Part shown: positions 19,544-29,057 of the stretch, piece by piece | Layout of the letters: each line of letters begins with the position of its first letter | Numbering within the stretch: position 1 is the first letter of the stretch | Origin: Psychrobacter sp. NG254 | Lineage (GTDB): Bacteria > Pseudomonadota > Gammaproteobacteria > Pseudomonadales > Moraxellaceae | Direction: 5' to 3' | DNA: 64,000 nt | NCBI RefSeq assembly: GCF_015277735.1 | Contig: NZ_JADHDA010000002.1 | Span: 434,001-498,000 of the forward strand | Notes under the pieces: model-generated | Database searches by the model: none | Told to the model about the DNA's origin: nothing | The model's input: only the letters and a program-made list of their open reading frames with translations | Program-made: the position numbers and the translations under genes

Positions 19544-20902
19544 CTATGCCAGCTCATCTAAGCGAATGCGTACTACTTTATCAGTAATAGTCTCTAGTTT
19601 TTCGATTTTTTCAATCGCCAGATTCATCTGGCTTTCGACCACAGGTAGCGTCAATATAATGACAGGTACTTGACCTACTTTATGAGCAGGTTTTTGTAAA
19701 ATCGCATCGATATTGATGCCAGCATCGCTCAAGATACGAGTGATATCCGCGAGTACACCTGGATTGTCACTAGCATGTACCCGTAAATAGTATCCAGTGA
19801 TCATCTGCTCAGCACGCAATATCGGCGTATCTGATAGCTGTTCAGGAATAAACGCAAGATGCGGCACATGATGACCATGGTTGTTTTTATTGCTGTTGCC
19901 TTGATCGTCACAGTCGGTATTGCCTAGGACGCGGACCAAATCCATGACATCAGCCATCACCGCAGAAGCAGTTGCACCAGCGCCTGCACCATCGCCGCAA
20001 TACAGCGTTTGTCCAAGTGGGTGTGAGTTAACCAATACCGCATTCTTTACGCCATTGACGTTAGCAAGCAACGCGTCTTGCGGAATCAGCGTCGGATGTA
20101 CGCGCAGCTCGATACCAGCATCATCAGCATTGCCTTGACCATCACGGCGTACGGCAAACCCTAGGTGCTTGATACGGTAACCAAGCTCTTCGGCATAGTT
20201 GACGTCTTGTAGTGTAATGCCCGTGATACCTTCACAGTATACTTTATCAAACTGTAGCGGAATGCCAAATGCGATCGAGGCAAGTAGTGCCAGTTTATGA
20301 GCAGCATCGATACCTTCAACATCAAAAGTAGGATCTGCCTCTGCATAACCTAACTCTTGCGCTTCGCTTAATACATCGGCAAATGGGCGACCTTTGTCAC
20401 GCATTTCGGTCATGATAAAGTTACCAGTACCGTTGATGATACCAGCCAGCCAGTCGATTTTGTTGGCAGCCAGTGCTTCACGCATGACTTTAATAATTGG
20501 AATGCCGCCTGCTACCGCTGCTTCATAAGCAACATGGACGTTGTTTTTTTCAGCGAATGCAAAGATCTCATTACCATGCTCAGCGAGTAGAGCTTTGTTT
20601 GCCGTGACCACATGCTTGCCGTTTTTAATGGCCTGCATAATGATGTCTTTGGCTAAGGTGGTACCACCAATCACTTCGATAACAATATCGACATTATCAC
20701 TTGCGGCAATTGCCATCAGATCGCTGTTTTGCATGATATTGGCATCAATATCATCACGCTGACGACGCGTACCCACTTCGGTAATAATAATGTCGCGTCC
20801 GCTACGGCGTTTTAGCTCATCTAAATTGTCATTGATCAGATTGATCACGCCCGTTCCGACGGTGCCCAGACCAAGTATCGCTAGTTTGATGGAATTACTC
20901 AC
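19544..20902 (-). CDS. hom: Homoserine dehydrogenase
   Basis: Reduces aspartate semialdehyde to homoserine, on the path to threonine and methionine. The N-terminal NAD(P) motif is GLGTVGTG, followed by the catalytic domain with GGIPIIKVMRE and NGTGNFI. The C-terminal ACT domain (about residues 370-445, DNPGVLADITRILSDAGINI) gives feedback control by threonine. Translation starts at GTG 20902, supported by GAGG five bases upstream. A short Asn/His-rich insert before the ACT domain makes it 452 residues, somewhat long. thrC, which commonly follows hom in relatives, is not next; the MITE and thiolase gene are there instead. Confidence 0.95.
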   Translation of the reverse strand: MSNSIKLAILGLGTVGTGVINLINDNLDELKRRSGRDIIITEVGTRRQRDDIDANIMQNSDLMAIAASDNVDIVIEVIGGTTLAKDIIMQAIKNGKHVVTANKALLAEHGNEIFAFAEKNNVHVAYEAAVAGGIPIIKVMREALAANKIDWLAGIINGTGNFIMTEMRDKGRPFADVLSEAQELGYAEADPTFDVEGIDAAHKLALLASIAFGIPLQFDKVYCEGITGITLQDVNYAEELGYRIKHLGFAVRRDGQGNADDAGIELRVHPTLIPQDALLANVNGVKNAVLVNSHPLGQTLYCGDGAGAGATASAVMADVMDLVRVLGNTDCDDQGNSNKNNHGHHVPHLAFIPEQLSDTPILRAEQMITGYYLRVHASDNPGVLADITRILSDAGINIDAILQKPAHKVGQVPVIILTLPVVESQMNLAIEKIEKLETITDKVVRIRLDELA

Positions 20903-21276
20903 AGTATCCTCAAGAGGTTAAATATAATGAAGCCAGTAAAATGCTGTGACAGTGTGACATGAGTCTGCGGCATCAAACATAATATCTGTGCGCATTGTCT
21001 GGTCCTGCCTGCTTATCTGCTTCATCATAGTTGAATAAAAAAAGCTCAAATAAAAGGGGTATTGCTCATGTTGCATTGCGCTTTATCGTATCATACCGAT
21101 AAGGCGTTGTGGCGTCTACACAATGTCATAAAGGCCAATGCTATAAAGACAACATCATCAAGGTTATATCAGCTTACGATGATAGAAAAGCGGTAGCTTC
21201 AATCTTGTTTGGCATATGCATATGTCATTTATGCTTGGTTGCTGATATGAGTCACTAATATTGATAACTCAAATTA
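20903..21276. other. Non-coding gap between dsbC and hom
   Basis: 374 bases without a credible gene. It must hold the hom promoter if hom is not read through from dsbC. No convincing -35/-10 pair or terminator hairpin was found by eye. Confidence 0.5.
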
Positions 21277-22131
21277 TTAATTAGCGCCTACTGCTTGTGC
21301 CAATTCTGCTGCAGGTAGATAGCCGCCAACTTGCTGTCCAGCTTCTGTAAAGACCGCAGGCGTACCGCGCACACCAAGTCTTGAGCCTAGAGCCATATGT
21401 TCTTGGACAGGGTTGGCACAGCTAGGCGCTTGTACATTGGCACCGATTTTTGCTTGATCCATCGCAGCTTTACGATCCTGACTACACCAGATAGCTTCCA
21501 TCTTTGGTACAGACTCTTGGCTACGTGGCCATGCCAGATAACGAACCTCGATACCGCGTGCATTAATATCATCCATTTCTGAATGTAGTTTGCGGCAGTA
21601 ACCACAGTCAGCATCTGTAAACGCATATATGACGGCTTTGGTTTCACCTTTTGCTGGATAAATCACCATGTCTTTTTTATCGACGGCCTTTAGCGCTTCT
21701 TGTGCTGTACTAGCAACCAATGCGGCACTGATATCAACTGGGGCGGCATCACCCACAGCGATGATCTGACCTTGAATAATATGCTTACCAGCTTTATCCG
21801 TAAAGAAAGAAGGCAGACCTTCAGCGGTCACCCAATAAATGCCATCCATATCTGTCGGTACGGCCGAAATAATGGTTTCCTCGATACCAGAGGCCTTTAG
21901 ATTCGCCTGTAAGTCCTTCACCACGGTTGCATCATTACCAGCTGAGGTCTTAGTAGGAGTGGTTTTAGTCTGGGCTGCGTTGACAACACTGGTATTGCTG
22001 GTTGCATCAGCGGCATTGTTTGAGCAGCCAGCAGCGATACCAACCAGTAGCGCACTCATCATAAAACGAGATAAAACAGTACGTGAAAGAGGGTTACGCA
22101 AGGTGGTATTTTTGATCGTGGGGAACGGCAT
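21277..22131 (-). CDS. dsbC: DsbC-type disulfide isomerase, predicted lipoprotein
   Basis: Periplasmic thiol-disulfide isomerase of 284 residues. The thioredoxin-fold active site is DADCGYCRK (C176, C179), and a second Cys pair near residues 216 and 241 is the structural disulfide of the family. The N-terminal dimerisation domain is at about residues 70-150. The signal sequence ends in GIAAGC, a fair lipobox, so C36 may be lipidated; classical DsbC is soluble. GGAAA lies 6 bases before ATG 22131, although an ATG at 22062 would give a shorter signal peptide. It lies upstream of hom in the same direction, an arrangement also known in Pseudomonas and Acinetobacter. Confidence 0.9.
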   Translation of the reverse strand: MPFPTIKNTTLRNPLSRTVLSRFMMSALLVGIAAGCSNNAADATSNTSVVNAAQTKTTPTKTSAGNDATVVKDLQANLKASGIEETIISAVPTDMDGIYWVTAEGLPSFFTDKAGKHIIQGQIIAVGDAAPVDISAALVASTAQEALKAVDKKDMVIYPAKGETKAVIYAFTDADCGYCRKLHSEMDDINARGIEVRYLAWPRSQESVPKMEAIWCSQDRKAAMDQAKIGANVQAPSCANPVQEHMALGSRLGVRGTPAVFTEAGQQVGGYLPAAELAQAVGAN

Positions 22132-22537
22132 ACGGGTTTCCTATAGGCATCGCGCCTAATCATGAGTTCGTTATATAAAAGCGCTAGAAACTTTTATATA
22201 TAGTAATGTGTCTTGGCAGCGTTTTAAAGGTCTAACAATGAAGATGTTTGTATAACTTATTGATAATAAAAGGTGAAGAGTCATCTTCTCTATATTACCA
22301 TATTTATGTCAACTGACAGCTCAAGTACATCATCCAATAAATGCAGATACTACCAACTTTAAAGAATAGCTATCAATACAAATTCAGAAAATAAGATACA
22401 TTTGTACTATGTAATATATAGGCTTGCCCTTGTAATCTATCGCTAACAGCATATTTTTTATAACAATTTGAATAAAATGCTTTGTTTTGATTATTTGATA
22501 ACGACTTACTTTAACAAATTTGCTTTAAGGAGCACAC
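22132..22537. other. Divergent promoter region of dsbC and the DUF808 gene
   Basis: 406 bases with no gene. A 10-bp inverted repeat TATATAAAAG/CTTTTATATA (22172-22181 and 22191-22200) lies 40-70 bases upstream of dsbC and could be an operator or part of its promoter. A strong ribosome site AAGGAG precedes the rightward gene. No reliable -35/-10 pair was identified. Confidence 0.45.
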
Positions 22538-23467
22538 ATGGCAGGTGCCAGTTTATTAACTCTACTTGATGATATCAGTGTGATATTGGATGACGTATCC
22601 GTCATGACCAAAGTCGCTGCTAAAAAAACCGCTGGTGTATTGGGCGATGATTTGGCGCTAAATGCTGAGCAAGTGACTGGTGTTAAAGCCAATCGAGAGC
22701 TGCCAGTCGTTTGGGCGGTTGCCAAAGGCTCGTTCGTCAATAAGCTCATTCTAGTGCCAGCCGCACTGCTGATCAGTGCAATCTATCCGCCACTCGTTAC
22801 TTTTCTACTGATGTGTGGTGGTTTGTTCTTGGTTTATGAAGGTGCCGAAAAAGTCATACATCGTTTTTGGCCGCATGCATTGCCACACGATGAAGAGCAG
22901 AACGCACGCCGAAAAGCCAATGCGGATGAAACAGTAGATTTGGTTGCCTTTGAAAAAGAAAAAATTAGAGGCGCGATACGTACTGATTTCATCTTATCCG
23001 CTGAGATCATTGTGATTGCCTTAGGGGCAACCGCAGGGGCGACACTACTAGAACGCAGTCTGGTACTATCTATCCTAGCGATTGGTATCACGATTGGTAT
23101 TTATGGTTTGGTCGCGGGCATCGTAAAGATCGATGATGCAGGTTTGCATTTGATGGAGCAGGACGGCGCCTTTAAACAAAAACTGGGCAAGTTTATGTTT
23201 GCTGCTGCACCTAAGCTAATGAAGTTTTTATCCATTGCGGGTACGTTGGCAATGTTCTTGGTAGGTGGTGGTATTTTAGTACACGGCATTGGCTTCTTGC
23301 ATCATGGTGTCGAGGACTTAGCAGGTTTGACAGGTATATTTGAAAGTCTGACGACGACTTTGCTTAATGGTGTTATTGGTTTTGTTATTGGGGCAGCAGT
23401 CGTAGCACTTTTGACTGTTATCAATAAAATGCGTGGCAAAGATGATACAGCCTCTTCTGCACATTAA
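22538..23467 (+). CDS. DUF808 (YedI-type) inner-membrane protein
   Basis: 309 residues. It opens with MAGASLLTLLDDISVILDDV, the conserved start of the DUF808 family to which E. coli YedI belongs. About five or six membrane helices are seen, beginning near residue 68, with further pairs near 150, 170, 225 and 280. A charged cytoplasmic loop lies around residues 105-150. AAGGAG at 22527 gives a sure start. The function of the family is not known. It is monocistronic and converges with rne across the palindromic terminator at 23531. Confidence 0.88.
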   Translation: MAGASLLTLLDDISVILDDVSVMTKVAAKKTAGVLGDDLALNAEQVTGVKANRELPVVWAVAKGSFVNKLILVPAALLISAIYPPLVTFLLMCGGLFLVYEGAEKVIHRFWPHALPHDEEQNARRKANADETVDLVAFEKEKIRGAIRTDFILSAEIIVIALGATAGATLLERSLVLSILAIGITIGIYGLVAGIVKIDDAGLHLMEQDGAFKQKLGKFMFAAAPKLMKFLSIAGTLAMFLVGGGILVHGIGFLHHGVEDLAGLTGIFESLTTTLLNGVIGFVIGAAVVALLTVINKMRGKDDTASSAH

Positions 23468-23530
23468 AATGATAGTTTCTGAGCACTATTTGCTTGACGA
23501 ATAAAACGCTAATTCTATCTGTCTCAACAT

Positions 23531-23566
23531 AAAAACCCCAAAGCTGCTAGCAGCTTTGGGGTTTTT
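23531..23566. terminator. Bidirectional intrinsic terminator between the DUF808 gene and rne
   Basis: A perfect 36-bp palindrome: AAAAACCCCAAAGCTGCT followed directly by its inverse, with A/T tracts at the ends. It can stop both converging genes. Confidence 0.95.
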
Positions 23567-23583
23567 GTTTGCACTCTTAATGA

Positions 23584-26500
23584 CTAGCTTTCGCTGTCTG
23601 ACTCATCAGAGGCTAGCTTTTCAGCTTGGGTGGGTTTTTTGTGCTCTGTCTTAGGTTTACGGCTGCGAGCCTTAGGCACTTTTGGCGTAGTCAAATTAAA
23701 CATACCAGTTTGCGGCAGCAGTTGCTCAGCCACATTTTCGATCATGTTCTTATAACTGGCGATGGTAGTCTTTGATTTTGCTGCCTGACTCTCTTCCTTA
23801 GTCGGTTGCTCTAAGGTAGAATCAATTGCTGGCTCAGCCTCTTCTACATTCGCCTGTGGCATGTCACTAGCCTCAACGTCTACCTGCTTGGCAGCTGATT
23901 GCGCTTGCTCAACTTCTAGCAATTGCTCGCTGTCAGCACTGACATCGTCTGTTTGTGCTTTATTGACCAGTGCACTGGCTTCAATAACATGAGCGTCTAG
24001 TTCACTATCGGCTGGCTCAGAATCCACTGCTGATTCTGCACTCATTTCAGCATCTTGTATTGCAGGTACGCTCAAGACTGCTGGTTCCTGATAGTCAGGA
24101 TGCTGGCCACGCGGATCATTGGCAGCACGCTTACTGACAGTAGGTAATTCAACGTCTGTTTTACCTTGAGCCGCTGCGAACTGACTGACGGCTTGCGTCA
24201 TCGTTTCAAAGCGTGTCAAGTAATCTGCCGCCAATGGCTGATAGCCATAGTTGCTAAAGTCAAAGCTCTCACTCGCAGCATCATCGTTGTTGTCACTGAC
24301 CATGCTTTGAGTATCATCAGTCGTTTGCGCTTGGTCTTTATGCAAGGCAATCGCCGCGATGAAGCAATTAATAACGCCCTCAGTTTCCAAGCGATTTTGC
24401 GCGTCTGGCAACGTTGCGCGGATAAACGTACCAACACTACTGCCAATGGCTGCCATTTTCACAGCCGGTTGTGATTCAACTTTAGACGCTTGCTTTGTCT
24501 GCAATTGCTGACTACGAATCACGCGTGGATCGTTGCTGGCTTGACCGAACTTTTCTGCAGTTACGTAGCGTGTGCCAAACAATGCCTCGTGTGTCAGCTT
24601 AAGTGCTGAGCTACTGGTATTGCTGGCATCAACAGCCTTGGCGTTACTGTCATCGGCCTGAGCACTGACAGCATCACTGACTTTACTAGCTTGGTCTGGA
24701 CTGCTTTCCTCTACGCTCTGACTGGCAATGCCTTCGTTTGAACTGCTTTCCTCTGCAGTTGCCACTTCCGGCTGTTGCGCTGTCGCAGCAGTGGTCACGC
24801 TTGTATCAGTCGCTACTGATGGTACGTTATCTAGAGGCTTGTCTGCATCAAGGTCAGCACTGTTCATAAAGGCTGCTGGCGCGTCTACCGATGGTTTTTC
24901 GTCAGCAGTGTTTTGCTCACGCTTAGGTGCCTCGTTCTGCACGGGCTGGTTTGCATCACCTTTGGCTTCACTGGCTTTTATTTCGCTAGTTTTCACATCA
25001 GGAGTTTTTACAGCACTTTTTTCCTGCTCAACCTGTTGGTCAGCGCTTTGCTCGTCAACATTGGTCTTTTGAGCAGGATGCGGCGCAGGGCGATCTTTCG
25101 AGCGCTCGTTTTTTGCCACATCGTTTGCTGTACTCTGCTTTTCAGTCGCCTGCGGTTTTGCCTGCGTAGACTTGCTATCATCTAAAGACAAGTGCACAAC
25201 TTCGGACGGCTTTAGCTGAGTCGGTGCTTCATTGACCTGAAGCACGACTTCGTTAGGGTCTTGACTACGGCGCGAGCTAGATTGGTTTTTGCTATTGGCT
25301 GCATCATGGCTTCTAGCTTGCTGCTGCTTGCCTTGCTTGACACTGTCTGCTGTCAGCGTCTCACCGCGCTCTAGCTTGCCACGTGAGCCACGTTGGCTAT
25401 GCGATTTACGCTTAGCACGCGTTTGCTCATCGGTTTTAGCGCTGTCTTCGTTGTCAGCTTCATTACGCTCGCTTGTGTTGCGACTGCTATCCTGACGATT
25501 GGTGTCTTGACGGTTGTTGCGATTGCGATCGTTTGTGCGTCTATTATCCTGTTGACGCTTGTCTTGCTGACGTTGGTCTTGCGTGTCAGACGGTTTGTCA
25601 TCAGTAGTGTTTGAGGTGCTGCTATTGCTAGTGGCACTGTCATCAACAGTATTACTTATCTCATCAGTTGCGTCTTTTCTTGGGCGCGGTTTAGAAGATC
25701 TAGATTTACGCGGTTTGCGTCTTCTTCTGTCATCACTGCTACCCTCATCAGCATCGCCATCGTTATTACGACGGGCCTGTTGGCGATTGTTCTGATTGTC
25801 TGACTGCTGGCTGTCATTTTTTTGATTGCCAGTTGATTGGGTAGGGCTTTCATTGTTTGTGGCTGCATTACTTGAGCCTGCGTTATTGAGCGCATTGCTA
25901 TCCACTTGACCGAATGAGCCTAGGCTTTGCGCGCCAGTATTTACCAGTGCTTCAATCGCTTCTGCGGCATCACGACTACTAACGTTAGGTGTCGTTGTGG
26001 CTTGCGGTGCTTGCGCAAACAGATTAGACAACCAAGCGACAGCTTGCGGCTGGGCAGGCGCTGGAGCGCTTTGTGGTTGCGTCGCTACTGGTGCAACAAC
26101 ACTCTGAGTGTTATTTACTTGCGGTGCTTGCACAGGCGCTGCTGCAGCGGCGCTTTTATGATTGTTATGAGTGCGACGATCATTGCTATGATTGACAGTG
26201 CTGTTTTGCGAGGTCGCTGCGGTGCTCTGCTGCGCGTTTGCAGGGCTGTTTGGTTTGCTACTATTGTCACTCGACTGCTGGCGTGGTTGGCGAGTAGGCT
26301 GCTGTTCTGGGCGCTCTTTTTCAGCCGTTTGCCAGTCAACATTGTAGCCAAGATCGCTGTGCTCTTGTTCCTGAGCATCAGTGATACGCTCATAGCTTGA
26401 TGGGGCAAAGCCATCACGGTTAAAGTGAAGCTTAAAGTTTGGCGACTCTAAATGAGCATGCGGCAAAATGGTAATACGAGTGCCACTGTCCTGCTCAAGA

Positions 26501-27870
26501 TAAACCAAGCTGTCACGCTTTTCATTTAACAAGAAGGCTGCGATGTCGGTTGGAACTTCTGCTTGTACTTCACCTTGACGCTCTTTTAAGGCGATTTGCT
26601 CAATCTGACGCATAATCGATAGCGACAAAGAGCGCAAGTCACGAATCATGCCATTGCCGTGGCAACGTGGGCAGATATAACCCGTTGACTCTTCTAGTGA
26701 AGGACGTAGACGCTGACGGCTCATCTCCATCAAGCCGAATTTAGAAATATCACCAAACTGCACACGTGCACGGTCATATTTGGTGGCATCAATTAGACGT
26801 TTTTCGACTTCTTTTTGATGCTTATTATCATTCATGTCGATGAAATCAATAACGATCAAACCACCCATATCACGTAGACGCAATTGACGGGCAATCTCGT
26901 CAGCAGCTTCTAGGTTGGTGTGATAAGCGGTCTCAGCAACGTCTGAGCCTTTAGTCGATTTGGCTGAGTTGATGTCGATAGATACCAATGCTTCTGTTTG
27001 GTCAATAACGATTGAACCACCTGATGGCAGACGAACTTCACGCTGATAGGCGGTTTCGATTTGTTTTTCGATGTTAAAGCGCGAAAACATCGGCTCGTAA
27101 TCGGTGTATTTGCGCAATTTTTCTGCTTGCTTTGGCATCACAGCATCGATAAAGCCAGCGGCTTCGATATAAGCGTTTTCGTTGTCGATCCAAATCTCAG
27201 CGATATCATCACGCAGGTAATCACGAACAGCACGTGTGACAACGCCCGCTTCTTGATGAACCAAGCGCGGCGATGGATATTTTTGGTTTTGTTCTTGGAT
27301 GGCCTGCCAGATGTTAAGCAAGTGGTTCAAATCGTGTTGTAAGTCTTCTTGAGTTTTACCAATACCAGCGGTACGAATGATAACGCTCATACCTTTTGGT
27401 AAATCAAGATTGCCCAGCATACGCTTCATATCTTCGCGCAGTTTGCCCGAGATTTGACGTGAGATGCCGCCACCACGAGGGTTGTTTGGCATCAATACCA
27501 GATAGCGACCGGCCAAGGATACATAAGTCGATAGGGCAGCGCCTTTATTACCGCGCTCTTCTTTTTCGACTTGGACGATTAGCTCGTCGCCTTCTTTGAT
27601 CAGTTTTTTGATGTTTTCATCACGTGGATTGCCGCTTAGGTATTCGGCAGAGATTTCACGAATCGGCAAGAAACCCTGACGCTGAGAGCCATATTCAACA
27701 AATACCGCTTCAAGCGATGGCTCGACACGAGTCACATGACCTTTATAGATGTTGGATTTTTTTTGCTCGCGGGTACGGTTTTCTAGATCAAAATCGTATA
27801 AATGATTGCCTTTACATAAGGCGACACGAATCTCTTCGTTTTGAGTGGCGTTGATTAAAATGCGTTTCAT
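23584..27870 (-). CDS. rne: Ribonuclease E
   Basis: Main endoribonuclease of mRNA decay and rRNA/tRNA processing, and scaffold of the RNA degradosome. The N-terminal half holds the S1 domain (about residues 35-120), the RNase E/G core with metal-site aspartates in VSIDINSAKS and VIDFIDMND, and the Zn-link CPRCHGNG. The remaining 900 or so residues are disordered: Gln/Asn/Ser-rich, an Arg-rich block (RRRRKPRKSR) likely to bind RNA, and long acidic stretches. At 1428 residues it is longer than the 1061 of E. coli. AGGAT precedes ATG 27870. A very long non-coding region lies upstream, as is usual for autoregulated rne. Confidence 0.96.
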   Translation of the reverse strand: MKRILINATQNEEIRVALCKGNHLYDFDLENRTREQKKSNIYKGHVTRVEPSLEAVFVEYGSQRQGFLPIREISAEYLSGNPRDENIKKLIKEGDELIVQVEKEERGNKGAALSTYVSLAGRYLVLMPNNPRGGGISRQISGKLREDMKRMLGNLDLPKGMSVIIRTAGIGKTQEDLQHDLNHLLNIWQAIQEQNQKYPSPRLVHQEAGVVTRAVRDYLRDDIAEIWIDNENAYIEAAGFIDAVMPKQAEKLRKYTDYEPMFSRFNIEKQIETAYQREVRLPSGGSIVIDQTEALVSIDINSAKSTKGSDVAETAYHTNLEAADEIARQLRLRDMGGLIVIDFIDMNDNKHQKEVEKRLIDATKYDRARVQFGDISKFGLMEMSRQRLRPSLEESTGYICPRCHGNGMIRDLRSLSLSIMRQIEQIALKERQGEVQAEVPTDIAAFLLNEKRDSLVYLEQDSGTRITILPHAHLESPNFKLHFNRDGFAPSSYERITDAQEQEHSDLGYNVDWQTAEKERPEQQPTRQPRQQSSDNSSKPNSPANAQQSTAATSQNSTVNHSNDRRTHNNHKSAAAAAPVQAPQVNNTQSVVAPVATQPQSAPAPAQPQAVAWLSNLFAQAPQATTTPNVSSRDAAEAIEALVNTGAQSLGSFGQVDSNALNNAGSSNAATNNESPTQSTGNQKNDSQQSDNQNNRQQARRNNDGDADEGSSDDRRRRKPRKSRSSKPRPRKDATDEISNTVDDSATSNSSTSNTTDDKPSDTQDQRQQDKRQQDNRRTNDRNRNNRQDTNRQDSSRNTSERNEADNEDSAKTDEQTRAKRKSHSQRGSRGKLERGETLTADSVKQGKQQQARSHDAANSKNQSSSRRSQDPNEVVLQVNEAPTQLKPSEVVHLSLDDSKSTQAKPQATEKQSTANDVAKNERSKDRPAPHPAQKTNVDEQSADQQVEQEKSAVKTPDVKTSEIKASEAKGDANQPVQNEAPKREQNTADEKPSVDAPAAFMNSADLDADKPLDNVPSVATDTSVTTAATAQQPEVATAEESSSNEGIASQSVEESSPDQASKVSDAVSAQADDSNAKAVDASNTSSSALKLTHEALFGTRYVTAEKFGQASNDPRVIRSQQLQTKQASKVESQPAVKMAAIGSSVGTFIRATLPDAQNRLETEGVINCFIAAIALHKDQAQTTDDTQSMVSDNNDDAASESFDFSNYGYQPLAADYLTRFETMTQAVSQFAAAQGKTDVELPTVSKRAANDPRGQHPDYQEPAVLSVPAIQDAEMSAESAVDSEPADSELDAHVIEASALVNKAQTDDVSADSEQLLEVEQAQSAAKQVDVEASDMPQANVEEAEPAIDSTLEQPTKEESQAAKSKTTIASYKNMIENVAEQLLPQTGMFNLTTPKVPKARSRKPKTEHKKPTQAEKLASDESDSES

Positions 27871-29057
27871 ATTTATATCCTATGAGTACGCATAACAACG
27901 ATAAAACAGTCTTTTAGATCAAGGTACAGTGGCAAGTATGGCTAATTCGATATTAGCAGTTGCAGATGTTAATTAACGATAGAACGTAAACCGTGGGTCT
28001 CATAAAGCACGTGGGCTTTTTCAATGGCTTTTTACCTGAAGCTGTCAGCGAGGACAACATGGATATAAACAGTATAGGTTGTAAGGCTATAGTACTCATA
28101 CTTTATCATCAATAAACTCGGTACATATATGAATGTATCAGCGTATCGAGGCTCTCTTATAGTCAGTACATTCTATTGGTAGTGATTGTCAATAAACGTT
28201 GTAAGCGCCTGCGACGGTCAGTTACGGGTCTAAAAAATACTGATATTAAAAAAGCATGGTGCTGCTTTTGTTCATCCATCAAAGTCTAACAATAATATCG
28301 CGGTCATGATGGCTATATATAATAGCGTCATTCAGCGATTTTTTACTCAGGTAAAGCGATTGCTGATTCTGTATTTATCGTTCTTTATATAACGTCAATA
28401 TATCTTGGGTATTTCAAGGTTAGGTATCGCAGCTTGGTTATCAGCGGGGCGTACTTGGCAAACAGAGTAAGGGGCCAGCTTGTCAGCGTGGTATTATGGT
28501 CACCTTTTTATCATCATCTGTTTGACCACCAATACTTAGGCAGCTCTCGATTTACTTTTCGATCCTAACGCTAAACTACCCATACTTGCTCAACTATGCT
28601 GGCGTAAAAAACCATTAGATAAGTAATCATTAAATAATGAACAGTTATCAAATAAAGTCGTTGTCATGCGATGAGTGAGTCAGTGTTATGTTGTAATCGG
28701 TCAATAAGCTGATTTATTATCAGGTTTATTAACGCGATGGTATCTAGTGTCACTATTTATTTTATGGCACCGAAAAAATTCAGTACAGTTTTTTCAATTT
28801 ATGAGGCTGTCTTTGGTCAGTAATACCTTTTTTAGGTAGTAGCTTTGAATAGACAGTACACTCAAAATCAGATGAAACGTGTCATGTCAGCAGGGTGAAT
28901 AGAGAAAACCGCTTTGCTCGCCAGCAGTAAAAAACTGACAAGTGATAAAATGGTGGTCAACTATTTGGAACAACAATGATTATTGTTGTAACCTCTGCTT
29001 AATTGTCGCTCAACATGCTAAACTATAACAAATCTTTGTGTAAATACCTAACTAAAA
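27871..29057. other. Long non-coding region between divergent rne and rluC
   Basis: 1187 bases without a credible gene on either strand; no tRNA-like fold was seen. In E. coli, rne has a long 5' leader that RNase E itself cleaves, and rluC is divergent from rne there too. By analogy the left part should be the rne leader. An inverted AAAGC/GCTTT pair and two CGTGGG motifs occur at about 27990-28020. For rluC a weak TTGTCG...TATAAC pair lies just before the gene, but its spacing of 15 is poor. Confidence 0.5.

Noticed and set aside
25289..26417. Several long open frames opposite or out of frame with the rne tail
   Set aside because: They are shadows of the repetitive, codon-biased Gln/Ser/Asp-rich coding region; none has a ribosome site or recognisable product.
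28776..28800. GAAAAAA/TTTTTTC inverted repeat upstream of rluC, considered as a terminator
   Set aside because: The stem is almost purely A-T with a 10-base loop and no GC core, so it would not be stable.
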